Positions 44,719 through 52,294 of a stretch of DNA of 64,000 nucleotides are shown here, in pieces; the first letter of the stretch is position 1; the number at the start of each line of letters is the position of its first letter. Origin of the DNA: Hymenobacter rubripertinctus. GTDB taxonomy: Bacteria > Bacteroidota > Bacteroidia > Cytophagales > Hymenobacteraceae. The notes beneath the pieces are model-generated. The model worked only from the letters and a program-made list of their open reading frames with translations. It was not told the origin of the DNA and made no database searches. The position numbers and the translations under genes are program-made. Location of the stretch: contig NZ_QYCN01000018.1 in the NCBI RefSeq assembly GCF_003583925.1, forward strand, positions 14,482 through 78,481, in the 5' to 3' direction.

Positions 44719-45287
44719 GTATCGGGGCGGCTGTGTTCGGTTGCCTTATCCCTGGTACGGTGAGTGCAGGCGGGCCAAGCAGAACTCATTCAGGCAGTAC
44801 ACCATAAAAATCGGACAGGTTGGAGGCTATGGGGTTACCTATGCGGATGGCCTGGCCAACGGCGGCTGGAAAAGCTCCCTGCCGCAGAGTAACTGGATGC
44901 TTTTCGCTATTGTTGGGGAAGCTGGCCGGGAGCTGTTTTCCGAAGTGAGGGCGGAGTGCATGCGGCAGCAGCCGCTCAGTATTTGTGGCGCCGGTTTGGC
45001 GGCATCCTTGCCGGAAGGCTGGTTTGATGATGAAATTAACCGTTGCTCTGGCTTGGGACGACGAGCACCAGCAGCCATACGACTACGAGTTTGCGCCCGT
45101 AACTACAGCTCACCCCGACTTGGACGAAGGCTTTTGGTACGCGGTAACTCTGGCTCCCAACATGGCTGTCGAGCCCGTCAAGACAATCTTCTGTTTAGAT
45201 TTGACCGGTACGCACCCAGCTCGCATAAATCAGCTGATAGCTCTTATCAACAGTGGTTGGCTTCCACCAGATACTGAAAATGATTAA
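44717..45287 (+). pseudogene. Frameshifted gene of unknown family
   Basis: Two overlapping frames appear to be parts of one protein. The first (from a TTG at 44717 or an internal start) reads YGVTYADGLANGGWKSSLPQ, WMLFAIVGEAGRELFSEVRA and ASLPEGWFDDEINR, protein-like to about 45040, then loses protein character. The second frame, from about 45027, reads MKLTVALAWDDEHQQPYDYE, FAPVTTAHPDLDEGFWYAVT, PVKTIFCLDLTG and ends at 45287. Joining them by a shift near 45030-45060 gives one protein of about 190 residues, with the common pattern of a tryptophan-rich N half and a DEGFWYAV C half. I cannot name the family. The downstream gene start at 45280 overlaps its end by 8 bases. Confidence 0.45.
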
Positions 45288-45726
45288 ACAACAACTCCAC
45301 GCCGCCTGCCTCGCCTATGTGCAGGAGCGCCTGGCTGCCATCCAGGCCGCCATCAACGCGGCCCAGGAATCGGCCAACTCCGAAACCAAGAGCAGCGCCG
45401 GCGACAAGTACGAAACCGGCCGCGCCATGGCCCAGAACGAGCGGGACCGGAACCTGGTGCAGCTCCAGCAGGCCCGGCTGCTACTGGCCGAGCTCCAGCG
45501 CATCAACCCCGCGTTGCCCTGCAACGCGGTGCGGCCCGGCGCGCTCGTGAGTACCAGTATGGGCCATTTCTTCATCAGCATCAGTGCCGGCCAGCTCCCG
45601 TTAGACGGTACCGACTACTTCGCCGTATCGGCCGCCGCGCCGGTAGCTGCGGCCCTGGCGGGCAAGCAGGCGGGCGAAACGGCAACGTTCAACGGAAAAG
45701 CAGTGCGGGTTCTATCGGTCAGCTGA
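45280..45726 (+). CDS. GreA/GreB-C-terminal-like protein of unknown function
   Basis: A 148-residue cytoplasmic protein starting MIKQQLHAACLAYVQERLAA (ATG 45280). The N-terminal half is a long helix with the conserved ESANSETKSSAGDKYETGRA and MAQNERDRNLVQLQQARLLL stretches. The C-terminal half resembles the FKBP-like domain of GreA/GreB (GALVSTSMGHFFISISAGQL, then GETATFNGKAVRVLSV). Similar Bacteroidota proteins are often mislabelled 3-oxoacyl-ACP synthase. It lacks the acidic tip pattern needed for transcript cleavage, so an RNA-polymerase-binding role is only a guess. Overlaps the preceding frameshifted gene by 8 bases. Confidence 0.78.
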   Translation: MIKQQLHAACLAYVQERLAAIQAAINAAQESANSETKSSAGDKYETGRAMAQNERDRNLVQLQQARLLLAELQRINPALPCNAVRPGALVSTSMGHFFISISAGQLPLDGTDYFAVSAAAPVAAALAGKQAGETATFNGKAVRVLSVS

Positions 45727-45823
45727 ACGCCATTAGCGGGTAGCTTTCCGTTCAGAAAGCCATCCGAATCAAGCAAAAAAGGGTTCCGCACTCGATTGAG
45801 GGCAGAACTCTTTTCGTTTTTTC

Positions 45824-45865
45824 AGCTAACAGCTAACAGCTAACAGCTAACAGCTAACAGCTAAA
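45824..45865. repeat. Heptanucleotide array AGCTAAC, one-sided
   Basis: Five perfect AGCTAAC units (45824-45858) plus AGCTAAA (45859-45865). No facing array is seen. The last unit supplies the stop codon (TAG on the minus strand, 45861-45863) of the adjacent minus-strand gene. Confidence 0.8.
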
Positions 45866-46373
45866 TTTTGAGGCCCGCTACGCCCCGGATGTTGAGGCGC
45901 ACGAAGTTGCGGACGCGCTCGAAGCGGCTGCGGGCTTCGTCCAGTTCCTCGTCGGGTTCCGGCTGGCTGGGGCGGTGGGTGTTAAGGAGACTGAACACGG
46001 TTTCGGCGAGGTCCAGGTAGCCCAGAATCATGAGCAGCAGCAGTTTCTTGTCGGCTTCGGCGTAGCCTTTGGTGCGGATGGCCTTCACCAGCGTATCGAG
46101 CTGGCTGGTTTCATCCACGAACAGGTCGCGCAACACGGCCCGCTGGTGCTGGTAGTCGAGCAGCTGCTGGGGCGTGGCGGCGGAAGTAGGAAACGGAAAC
46201 GTTTCGGTAAAGCGGGTGGCGGCCCGAAAGTCGGTTTCGGCGGCGTACACGGTCTGCAAGTGCTTTTGCAGGCTGGTCCAGAGGCCGGCGCGGGCTTTGT
46301 CGAAGGCGGCGGAAGCGGCGGAAGCGGCGGGGTCGGGCTGAGTCACGGGGCGGGGAAGGGCAGTGAACCCCAA
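45861..46373 (-). CDS. Protein of unknown function
   Basis: I do not recognise this 170-residue protein. It starts MGFTALPRPVTQPD, or at a later codon because the first 25 residues are alanine/proline-rich and may be untranslated. The rest looks helical: FDKARAGLWTSLQKHLQTVY, DYQHQRAVLRDLFVDETSQL, ADKKLLLLMILGYLDLAETV and RFERVRNFVRLNIRGV. No signal peptide or catalytic motif is visible. Its final codons are part of the AGCTAAC heptamer array, so repeat slippage there could change its C terminus. It is divergent from dxr. Confidence 0.6.
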   Translation of the reverse strand: MGFTALPRPVTQPDPAASAASAAFDKARAGLWTSLQKHLQTVYAAETDFRAATRFTETFPFPTSAATPQQLLDYQHQRAVLRDLFVDETSQLDTLVKAIRTKGYAEADKKLLLLMILGYLDLAETVFSLLNTHRPSQPEPDEELDEARSRFERVRNFVRLNIRGVAGLKI

Positions 46374-46508
46374 AGTACGGGGTTTTGGTGCTTTGGGGGC
46401 AAAGGAAAAGGGAAGTGGCAGGAAGCCGTACTTTTACGTACGGCTCTGTCATTCCGCCCTCCGCACGATGCGCGCAATGTCGGAATGATAGTTTTCTAAT
46501 TCTCCCCT

Positions 46509-47684
46509 ATGCCCTCCGAACTCCCAAAACGCGTTACCCTGCTCGGCTCCACGGGCTCCATTGGCACCCAGGCCCTCGACGTTATCCGGTCCCAGCCCGG
46601 CCGGTTCACGCTCACGGCCCTCTCGGCCCAGTCGAATGCCGAACTGCTGGTGGCCCAGGCCCGCGAGTTCCGGCCCGCTGCCGTGGTTATCGGCGACGAA
46701 AGCAAGTACGCCCAGGTGCGCGCGGCCCTGGCCGGTCAGCCCGAAACCGAAGTGCTGGCGGGTGCCGAAGCCCTCACCGAAGTAGCCGGCCGCCCCGCTA
46801 CCGACGTGGTGCTCACGGCCATGATGGGCTACGCCGGCCTGCTGCCCACGGTAGCCGCCATCCGGGCCGGGAAGGATATTGCGCTGGCCAACAAGGAAAC
46901 CCTGGTGGTGGCCGGCCAGCTCATCACCGATTTGGTGCGGGAGTATGGCGTGCGCCTGCTGCCCGTCGATTCGGAGCACTCGGCTATTTTCCAGTGCCTG
47001 GTGGGGGAGGAGCAGAACCCGGTGGAGAAAATCATCCTGACGGCCTCGGGTGGGCCGTTTCGGGGGCGCAACCGCGCGCAGCTGGCGCAGGTGACCCGCG
47101 CCCAGGCCCTCAAGCACCCCAACTGGGACATGGGCGCCAAAATCACCATCGACTCCGCTTCGCTCATGAACAAGGGCCTGGAGGTGATGGAAGCCAAGTG
47201 GCTCTTCGGCCTCGGCAACGACCAGATTGACGTGGTGGTGCACCCCCAAAGCATCGTTCACTCCCTGGTCCAGTTCGAAGACGGTTCCCTGAAGGCCCAG
47301 CTCGGGCTGCCCGATATGAAGCTGCCCATTCAGTACGCGCTGGGCTACCCGCAACGCCTGGCCAATTCGTTTCCGCGCTTCAGCTTCCTCAATTACCCCC
47401 AGCTCACCTTCGAGCCGGCCGATACCGACACCTTCCGCAACCTGGCCCTGGCCTTCGAGGCCATGCGCCGGGGTGGCAACGCGCCCTGCGTCCTCAACGC
47501 GGCCAACGAAATAGCCGTGGCTGCCTTCCTGCGCGACGAAATCGGGTTCCTGGAAATGTCGGACGTGGTAGAAACCAGCCTCGCGCGGGTTTCGTACCTT
47601 GCCACCCCAAGTCTGAACGACTACGTGCTGACCGACCAGGAGACGCGCCGCGTGGCCGCCGACCTCATCGGCGCCCGCGCCTGA
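46509..47684 (+). CDS. dxr: 1-deoxy-D-xylulose-5-phosphate reductoisomerase (Dxr/IspC)
   Basis: Dxr converts 1-deoxy-D-xylulose 5-phosphate to 2-C-methyl-D-erythritol 4-phosphate with NADPH, the committing step of the MEP isoprenoid pathway. The 391-residue protein shows RVTLLGSTGSIGTQALDVI (NADPH site, residues 8-26), ALANKETLVVAGQLIT, LLPVDSEHSAIFQCL (metal-binding Asp and Glu), TASGGPFRGRNRAQL, TIDSASLMNKGLEVMEAKWL and VVHPQSIVHSLVQFEDGSLK. Length is normal. It is followed by rseP after a repeat-containing gap, a common pairing in bacteria. Confidence 0.96.
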   Translation: MPSELPKRVTLLGSTGSIGTQALDVIRSQPGRFTLTALSAQSNAELLVAQAREFRPAAVVIGDESKYAQVRAALAGQPETEVLAGAEALTEVAGRPATDVVLTAMMGYAGLLPTVAAIRAGKDIALANKETLVVAGQLITDLVREYGVRLLPVDSEHSAIFQCLVGEEQNPVEKIILTASGGPFRGRNRAQLAQVTRAQALKHPNWDMGAKITIDSASLMNKGLEVMEAKWLFGLGNDQIDVVVHPQSIVHSLVQFEDGSLKAQLGLPDMKLPIQYALGYPQRLANSFPRFSFLNYPQLTFEPADTDTFRNLALAFEAMRRGGNAPCVLNAANEIAVAAFLRDEIGFLEMSDVVETSLARVSYLATPSLNDYVLTDQETRRVAADLIGARA

Positions 47685-47750
47685 CACGCTGGCCGGATTC
47701 GGGCGAACCCCCGGCCCCGGCGCGTTGTTTGATTGGGCACTGTCTATAGA

Positions 47751-47856
47751 ACTGTCATCCTGAGCGGAGCGAAAAATCTTATTCCGTTGATACGAAGCGT
47801 AACAACGATGCACGTACGGGCGGGAGGAGTTCTTTCTCTCCGCTCAGCATGACAGT
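47751..47856. repeat. Hairpin repeat of the GTCAT(C/G)CTGAGC family
   Basis: ACTGTCATCCTGAGCGGAG (47751-47769) pairs with CTCCGCTCAGCATGACAGT (47838-47856) with one mismatch, around a 68-base core. Its ends match those of the element at 17797. It lies between dxr and the rseP promoter. Confidence 0.7.
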
Positions 47857-47887
47857 CGATTCCCCCTTTATCACCCCTTCACCCTAC

Positions 47888-47895
47888 TACCTTTG
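47888..47895 (+). promoter_or_regulatory. TACCTTTG -7 box of rseP
   Basis: TACCTTTG matches TAnnTTTG and lies 12 bases before the preferred rseP ATG at 47908. An alternative TTG start at 47893 falls inside this box, which is an argument for the later start. Confidence 0.6.
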
Positions 47896-47907
47896 GAAGG
47901 ACTAATC

Positions 47908-49239
47908 ATGGCCGGCAACCTGTTGCTGGGCCTTTCGCTCCTGGTTGGCCTGCACGAGTTCGGACACTTCGCGGCCGCCAAATACTTCAAAATCCGGGTC
48001 GATAAGTTTTACATCTTCTTCGACTTCTTATTTCCGCTGCCCGGGGTGATGAACTTCGCCCTGTTCAAAAAGAAAATCGGCGACACGGAATATGGCCTGG
48101 GCTGGTTCCCACTGGGCGGCTACGTGGCCATTCACGGCATGATCGACGAAACCCAGGACGCTGATAGCCTGGCCTCCGAGCCCGCTCCCGACGAGTTCCG
48201 GTCGAAGCCGGCCTGGCAGCGCCTGATTGTGATGCTGGGCGGTATCATCATGAATGTCATTACCGGCATCGTCATTTTCTCCCTGCTCACGTTCAGCTAC
48301 GGTCAAAGCTTTCTGCCCTCTTCGGAAGTGCGCTTCGGCGTGGTGCCCAACGAGCTGGGCAAGGAAATGGGCTTCCGCCAGGGCGACAAAATCGTGAAAA
48401 TCAACGGCCGCCCCTTCGACGATTTCAGCGACGTGTACAGCCCCGACGTGATTCTGGGCTCCAACGCCTACTACACCGTCGACCGGGCCGGTCAACTCGT
48501 GGATGTGCCCGTGCCCAACAACTTCATGGACCGCCTCGCCGACGAAGGTGAGCAGCGTTTCGTGCAGCCCCTCGACCCCTTCGTGGTCGACCAAGTGGTG
48601 TCGGGCAGCCCGGCTTCCAAAGCCGGCCTCCAGCCCAACGACCGGATTCTGACCGTGGGCAGCCAGCCGATTCAGTTCTTCCCCGAGCTGCAAAAGGCCC
48701 TCAAGGACCACGCGGGTAAGCCCGTGGCCGTGCAGGTAGAGCGCAGCAGCCAGCCCGTTACACTCCAGGTAAAAGTGGACGACGACGGCAAAATCGGCTT
48801 CCTGCCCAAGTCCTTGCTCAAATACGAGACACGCAACTACAACCTGCTTGAAGCGGTGCCCGTGGGCACCAGGCAGGCGTTCGGGGTAGTCACGACCCAG
48901 ATGAAGGCCTTCGGGAAGATTTTCCGGGGCGAGGCCAAGTTGAGCAAGTCGTTGGGTGGTCCCATCGAAATTGCCCAGCAGTACGGCGGCAAGTGGGACT
49001 GGCTGCGGTTCTGGACGCTTACCGGGATGCTCTCGATGGTGCTGGCCTTCATGAACCTGCTGCCCATTCCGGCCCTCGACGGCGGCCACGTTATTTTCCT
49101 GCTCTACGAAATGATTGCCGGCCGCAAACCGTCGGATGCGTTCATGGAAAATGCCCAGAAAGTAGGCATGATGCTGATTCTGGGCCTGATGGCCTTCACG
49201 CTCATCATCAATCCGCTGCTCAAGCACTTCGCCAATTAG
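47908..49239 (+). CDS. rseP: Site-2 metalloprotease RseP
   Basis: RseP cuts membrane-anchored regulators within the bilayer, releasing stress-response factors. The 443-residue protein starts MAGNLLLGLSLLVG (ATG 47908). The zinc motif HEFGH is at residues 16-20. The first membrane segment is followed by GLGWFPLGGYVAIHGM. One or two PDZ domains lie at about 120-330 (FRQGDKIVKINGRPFDDFSD and SPASKAGLQPNDRILTVGSQ). The C-terminal membrane part holds NLLPIPALDGGH, the third zinc-ligand LDG motif. It follows dxr as in many bacteria. A terminator lies 27 bases after the stop. Its substrates (anti-sigma factors) are not in the window. Confidence 0.95.
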   Translation: MAGNLLLGLSLLVGLHEFGHFAAAKYFKIRVDKFYIFFDFLFPLPGVMNFALFKKKIGDTEYGLGWFPLGGYVAIHGMIDETQDADSLASEPAPDEFRSKPAWQRLIVMLGGIIMNVITGIVIFSLLTFSYGQSFLPSSEVRFGVVPNELGKEMGFRQGDKIVKINGRPFDDFSDVYSPDVILGSNAYYTVDRAGQLVDVPVPNNFMDRLADEGEQRFVQPLDPFVVDQVVSGSPASKAGLQPNDRILTVGSQPIQFFPELQKALKDHAGKPVAVQVERSSQPVTLQVKVDDDGKIGFLPKSLLKYETRNYNLLEAVPVGTRQAFGVVTTQMKAFGKIFRGEAKLSKSLGGPIEIAQQYGGKWDWLRFWTLTGMLSMVLAFMNLLPIPALDGGHVIFLLYEMIAGRKPSDAFMENAQKVGMMLILGLMAFTLIINPLLKHFAN

Positions 49240-49265
49240 GCTACCTTATCTTGGGTGATTGATCT

Positions 49266-49304
49266 AAAAAGCCGTGCTATCCGTTTGGGGTGGCACGGCT
49301 TTTT
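49266..49304 (+). terminator. Intrinsic terminator after rseP
   Basis: AAAAAGCCGTGC (49266-49277) pairs with GCACGGCTTTTT (49293-49304) over 12 perfect base pairs with a 15-base loop; the T-tract is part of the stem, a common bacterial terminator form. Confidence 0.85.
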
Positions 49305-49367
49305 CGGTAGTAGTTTCACCTGCTGCGAGACACCGCGCGCAGTACTCGCCTTAATTGCCTGGCCTTC

Positions 49368-49874
49368 ATGTCTATCCGACGAATTCTGCCTCCGCTGACC
49401 GTATTGCTGCTGCTCAGCCTTGCGGCCTGGGCTCACACCTACCACGCCAGCATCCTGGAGATGCGCTTCAACCCCGGAAAGCAACGGCTGGAAATGGCCC
49501 TCAAAGTATTTACCGACGACCTGGAAAAGGACCTTTCCCAAAACCAGCCCGCCCCCATACGCACCGACCAACTAACCCGCGCCCAGCTCGACCCGCTGCT
49601 GCTGAACCTGCTGCGGCGCGAAGTGCAATTCAGCATCCGGCCGGGTGCGGCGGCGCTGCCGCTTACGCTGGTCGGCCTGCAAAAGGAGTCCGAGGCCTAC
49701 TGGCTCTACTTCACCGCCCCGCTGCCCGCCGCCACCACCGGCGTCACGCTGCGCCACCAGCTCCTGCTGGCCCTCTTCCCCGACCAGATGAACATCGTCA
49801 ACCTCACCGCCAACGGCCAGAAACAAAGCTTTCTGTTCCGCAACGGCGAGGAAACGCAGCAGTTGAAGTGGTAG
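49368..49874 (+). CDS. DUF6702 family exported protein
   Basis: A 168-residue protein with signal peptide MSIRRILPPLTVLLLLSLAA to about residue 22. The mature part begins HTYHASILEMRFNPGKQRLE and continues MALKVFTDDLEKDLSQNQ, the pattern of DUF6702, a small Bacteroidota family of envelope proteins often found near metalloprotease or secretion genes. Function is unknown. Its stop codon lies in one arm of a hairpin shared with the convergent PorE-like gene. The assignment rests on the HxFHVS-like start (here HTYHAS), the FxDDLE motif and size. Confidence 0.8.
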   Translation: MSIRRILPPLTVLLLLSLAAWAHTYHASILEMRFNPGKQRLEMALKVFTDDLEKDLSQNQPAPIRTDQLTRAQLDPLLLNLLRREVQFSIRPGAAALPLTLVGLQKESEAYWLYFTAPLPAATTGVTLRHQLLLALFPDQMNIVNLTANGQKQSFLFRNGEETQQLKW

Positions 49875-49936
49875 CGGTGAACGGGTGAATGGATGACCGT
49901 TCTTTTCACCTATCCATTCCCGCATTCACCGCTACC
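49870..49936. terminator. Hairpin spanning the stop codons of two convergent genes
   Basis: GGTAGCGGTGAA (49870-49881) pairs with TTCACCGCTACC (49925-49936); a second block, TGAATGGAT and its complement, pairs inside. The stop codon of the DUF6702 gene and that of the PorE-like gene lie within the arms, so one structure can serve both. Confidence 0.7.
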
Positions 49937-52013
49937 ATCCGTCGCCGCCGGTGGGTTGGGGTTCGGGCTTGCCGGGGGCGGCGGGCTTGGTGCCGGGGAA
50001 GGGGTCGGCTTTGAACGGTTCGTCGTTGTCGCCGCCGTCGGGCTTGAGCAAGCGGAACTCTACCCGGCGGTTGGTGCGGGCATCTTCCTTGGTCCGCTCA
50101 TCTTCCCGGAGCGGCTTTTCGCTGCCGTAGCCCATGCTTTCGATGCGGTTGGGCGGTAGCTTGCCCTTCTGCTCAATGTAGCGCCGGATGGCCTCGGCCC
50201 GGTCCTGGGAAAGGGTCAGGTTGAAATCGGGGTCGCCCTTGCTGTCGGTATGCCCCGAAATGTTGAGCCGGAAGGTAGGGTGGTCGACCATGAACACGGC
50301 AATGCGGTCCAGAATCGGGTGCATGCTGGCCCGGATGGTGGCCTTGTCCTGGTCGAACTCAATGTTTTTGAACACCAGCGGCAGCTTGTAGTCGATGGCG
50401 TTGGTCATGAGCTTCAGCACGGTGTCGCCCTGGAGGGCGAAGCTCTTTTCCACGCTGAAAAAGTCGGGGCTCTGAATCAGCATCACGTAGTGGGAACCCT
50501 CCATCAGGTCGAAATCAAACGACCCGTCGTCGCGTAGGTACTTGCTGGCCACCTCAATGCCGTTGTCGGTATCAATGATGCTCACGATGCCGTTGAGCGG
50601 CCGACGGCTTACCGAGTCGATGAGGGAGCCCTCGACGTGGGTGGTGGCCGTAGGCTGAGCCTCCATCGGCAGCGGAAAGGAGTAGAGGTCCAGGTTCTTC
50701 AGGTCCTTCTGCTCGGAGCGGGCGTAGTACAGGTTTTTGGAGTCGGCATCAATGGTGAAGTAGTACTCCGAACCCTTGCCGTTGACGAGCGGCCCAATGT
50801 TGATGGGTTCCTGCCAGCGGCCCCGCACCCGGTACGTTTTGTAGATGTCGAAGTCGCCGAAATTGAGTAGCTGACCCCGGGAGCTGAAGTAGAGCACGTG
50901 GTAGAGCGGGTGGTAGAAGGGGCTCACCTCACTCTCGCGGGTGTTCACGACCGGCCCCATATTCTGGGCGCGGCTCCACTCGCCGTTCTTCTGCTTCACC
51001 GTAAACCAGATATCCGACAGTCCGAAGCCGCCGAGCCGGTCGGAGGCGAAATACAGCGTATCCTCGCCCGGCGACAGGGTGGGCTGCGAGTCCCAGGCCC
51101 CGGAGTTGACGTTGGGGCCCAGGGTCTTAGGCATGGTCCACTTGCCGTCCTTGAAGTTGGACACGTACAGGTCGCAGTTGCCGTGGCAGGTGGGGCACTC
51201 GCAGCGGGTGAAGTAGAGCGTGGTGCCATCCTTGCTGATGCAGGCCGAGCCCTCGTTGTAGGGCGAGTTGATGGGCTTGGGTAGGGGTTCCGCCTCGGTC
51301 CAGAGGCCGTTTTCGCGGCGCGACTGGTACAAGTCCTCGTCGGTCACGTTGTTGAGGCCGCGGGTTTTGCGCTTCGAGGAGAAGATGAGCAGGTCGGCGT
51401 CGGCGTTCAGAGTGGGGCCGTAGTCCTCCCGTTTGGAATTGATGGCGTCGCCCATGCTGGTGTACACGCCTTTGGGTGGGCGGAACGTGGCAATGTTCTT
51501 CCGGTATTCCACCAGGTCGTAGTACGTTTTCAGGGGCACGTAGAGCACCGTGTCGCGGTGTTCGAGCGAGTCGTAGTACTGCTGTACCTTGCTCAAGCCC
51601 TGGCGGCGGTGCTTAAGGGCGAGGCGGTAGTAGGCCTTGGCCCGCTCGGGGTTGCCGGTTTTGTCCCAGAGCTGGCCCAGGTGCCAGAGCATGGGCGTGT
51701 CGCGGTAGAAATTTTCGATGCCGAACTGGCCCACGTAGAGTTCCAGCAGGTTGCGGGCGGCGGGCCAGTTCTTGCGCTTTTCAGCCTTTTGAATAGCCCG
51801 CAACGCCTTTTTATCCCGGAAATACGCCACCCGGTTCACGTTCGGAAACAGGGGCGTGGCATCAAGGCGGGTGCGCATTTGCCGGATTACCTTGGCCGAG
51901 AGCTTGCGCTGGGAATTGGGGAGGGTAGTTTTCTGCTGGGCGCGCACGGTGGCTGGCAGACCCAGGGTCAGCAGGAGCCCGCAGAAGAGCAATAGACGAA
52001 AAAAACGGGGCAT
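49932..52013 (-). CDS. PorE-like OmpA-family protein with TPR, beta-propeller and regulatory-like domains
   Basis: A 693-residue exported protein. Signal peptide 1-26 (LTLGLPATVRAQQ). TPR-like helices follow (about 40-140, AKAYYRLALKHRRQGLSKVQ), then a PD40/WD40-type beta-propeller at about 190-440 with repeated blades (EGSACISKDGTTLYFTRCEC, WDSQPTLSPGEDTLYFASDR, VSPFYHPLYHVLYFSSRGQL). A carboxypeptidase-regulatory-like domain (about 450-540) precedes an OmpA peptidoglycan-binding domain (about 560-670: SGHTDSKGDPDFNLTLSQDR and NRRVEFRLL). This TPR, propeller, CRD, OmpA order is that of PorE, which tethers the type IX secretion system to peptidoglycan, though PorE is a lipoprotein and no lipobox Cys is visible here. 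It may be PorE or one of its paralogues. Confidence 0.8.
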   Translation of the reverse strand: MPRFFRLLLFCGLLLTLGLPATVRAQQKTTLPNSQRKLSAKVIRQMRTRLDATPLFPNVNRVAYFRDKKALRAIQKAEKRKNWPAARNLLELYVGQFGIENFYRDTPMLWHLGQLWDKTGNPERAKAYYRLALKHRRQGLSKVQQYYDSLEHRDTVLYVPLKTYYDLVEYRKNIATFRPPKGVYTSMGDAINSKREDYGPTLNADADLLIFSSKRKTRGLNNVTDEDLYQSRRENGLWTEAEPLPKPINSPYNEGSACISKDGTTLYFTRCECPTCHGNCDLYVSNFKDGKWTMPKTLGPNVNSGAWDSQPTLSPGEDTLYFASDRLGGFGLSDIWFTVKQKNGEWSRAQNMGPVVNTRESEVSPFYHPLYHVLYFSSRGQLLNFGDFDIYKTYRVRGRWQEPINIGPLVNGKGSEYYFTIDADSKNLYYARSEQKDLKNLDLYSFPLPMEAQPTATTHVEGSLIDSVSRRPLNGIVSIIDTDNGIEVASKYLRDDGSFDFDLMEGSHYVMLIQSPDFFSVEKSFALQGDTVLKLMTNAIDYKLPLVFKNIEFDQDKATIRASMHPILDRIAVFMVDHPTFRLNISGHTDSKGDPDFNLTLSQDRAEAIRRYIEQKGKLPPNRIESMGYGSEKPLREDERTKEDARTNRRVEFRLLKPDGGDNDEPFKADPFPGTKPAAPGKPEPQPTGGDGW

Positions 52014-52129
52014 AACGACAATAGGGCACTAGGGCGGTGGGGAACCGGCAAGCATCAAAAATAGGAAAATTTGGATATGCAAACACTGCTTCGAGCTCAA
52101 CCAGACCTCCTTTTTTTATCGGGTCGGCC

Positions 52130-52137
52130 TACCTTTG
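52130..52137 (+). promoter_or_regulatory. TACCTTTG box upstream of lon
   Basis: TACCTTTG matches the TAnnTTTG -7 box, with a T-run at 52111-52117 near the -33 position. It lies 157 bases before the lon ATG, so the mRNA would have a leader of about 150 bases, longer than those of the other genes here. Confidence 0.5.
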
Positions 52138-52294
52138 CCCACTGGCCCCGATTCTGCCGTTGTGGCAAAGCCCGGCCGTGGCACGGCGCTTGCCGAATCC
52201 GTACCTTCGGAAGCGCCTCCCGCTGGCGGGGGGTGGTCCGGGCTGGTAGCTGCCATTGTGGCACCTGGCTGCCGCTTCGCCTGTTTTCTGCCGC

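Noticed and set aside
47893-47907. TTG start of rseP at 47893
   Set aside because: It lies inside the TACCTTTG promoter box, so it would not be in the mRNA; ATG at 47908 fits the family N terminus.
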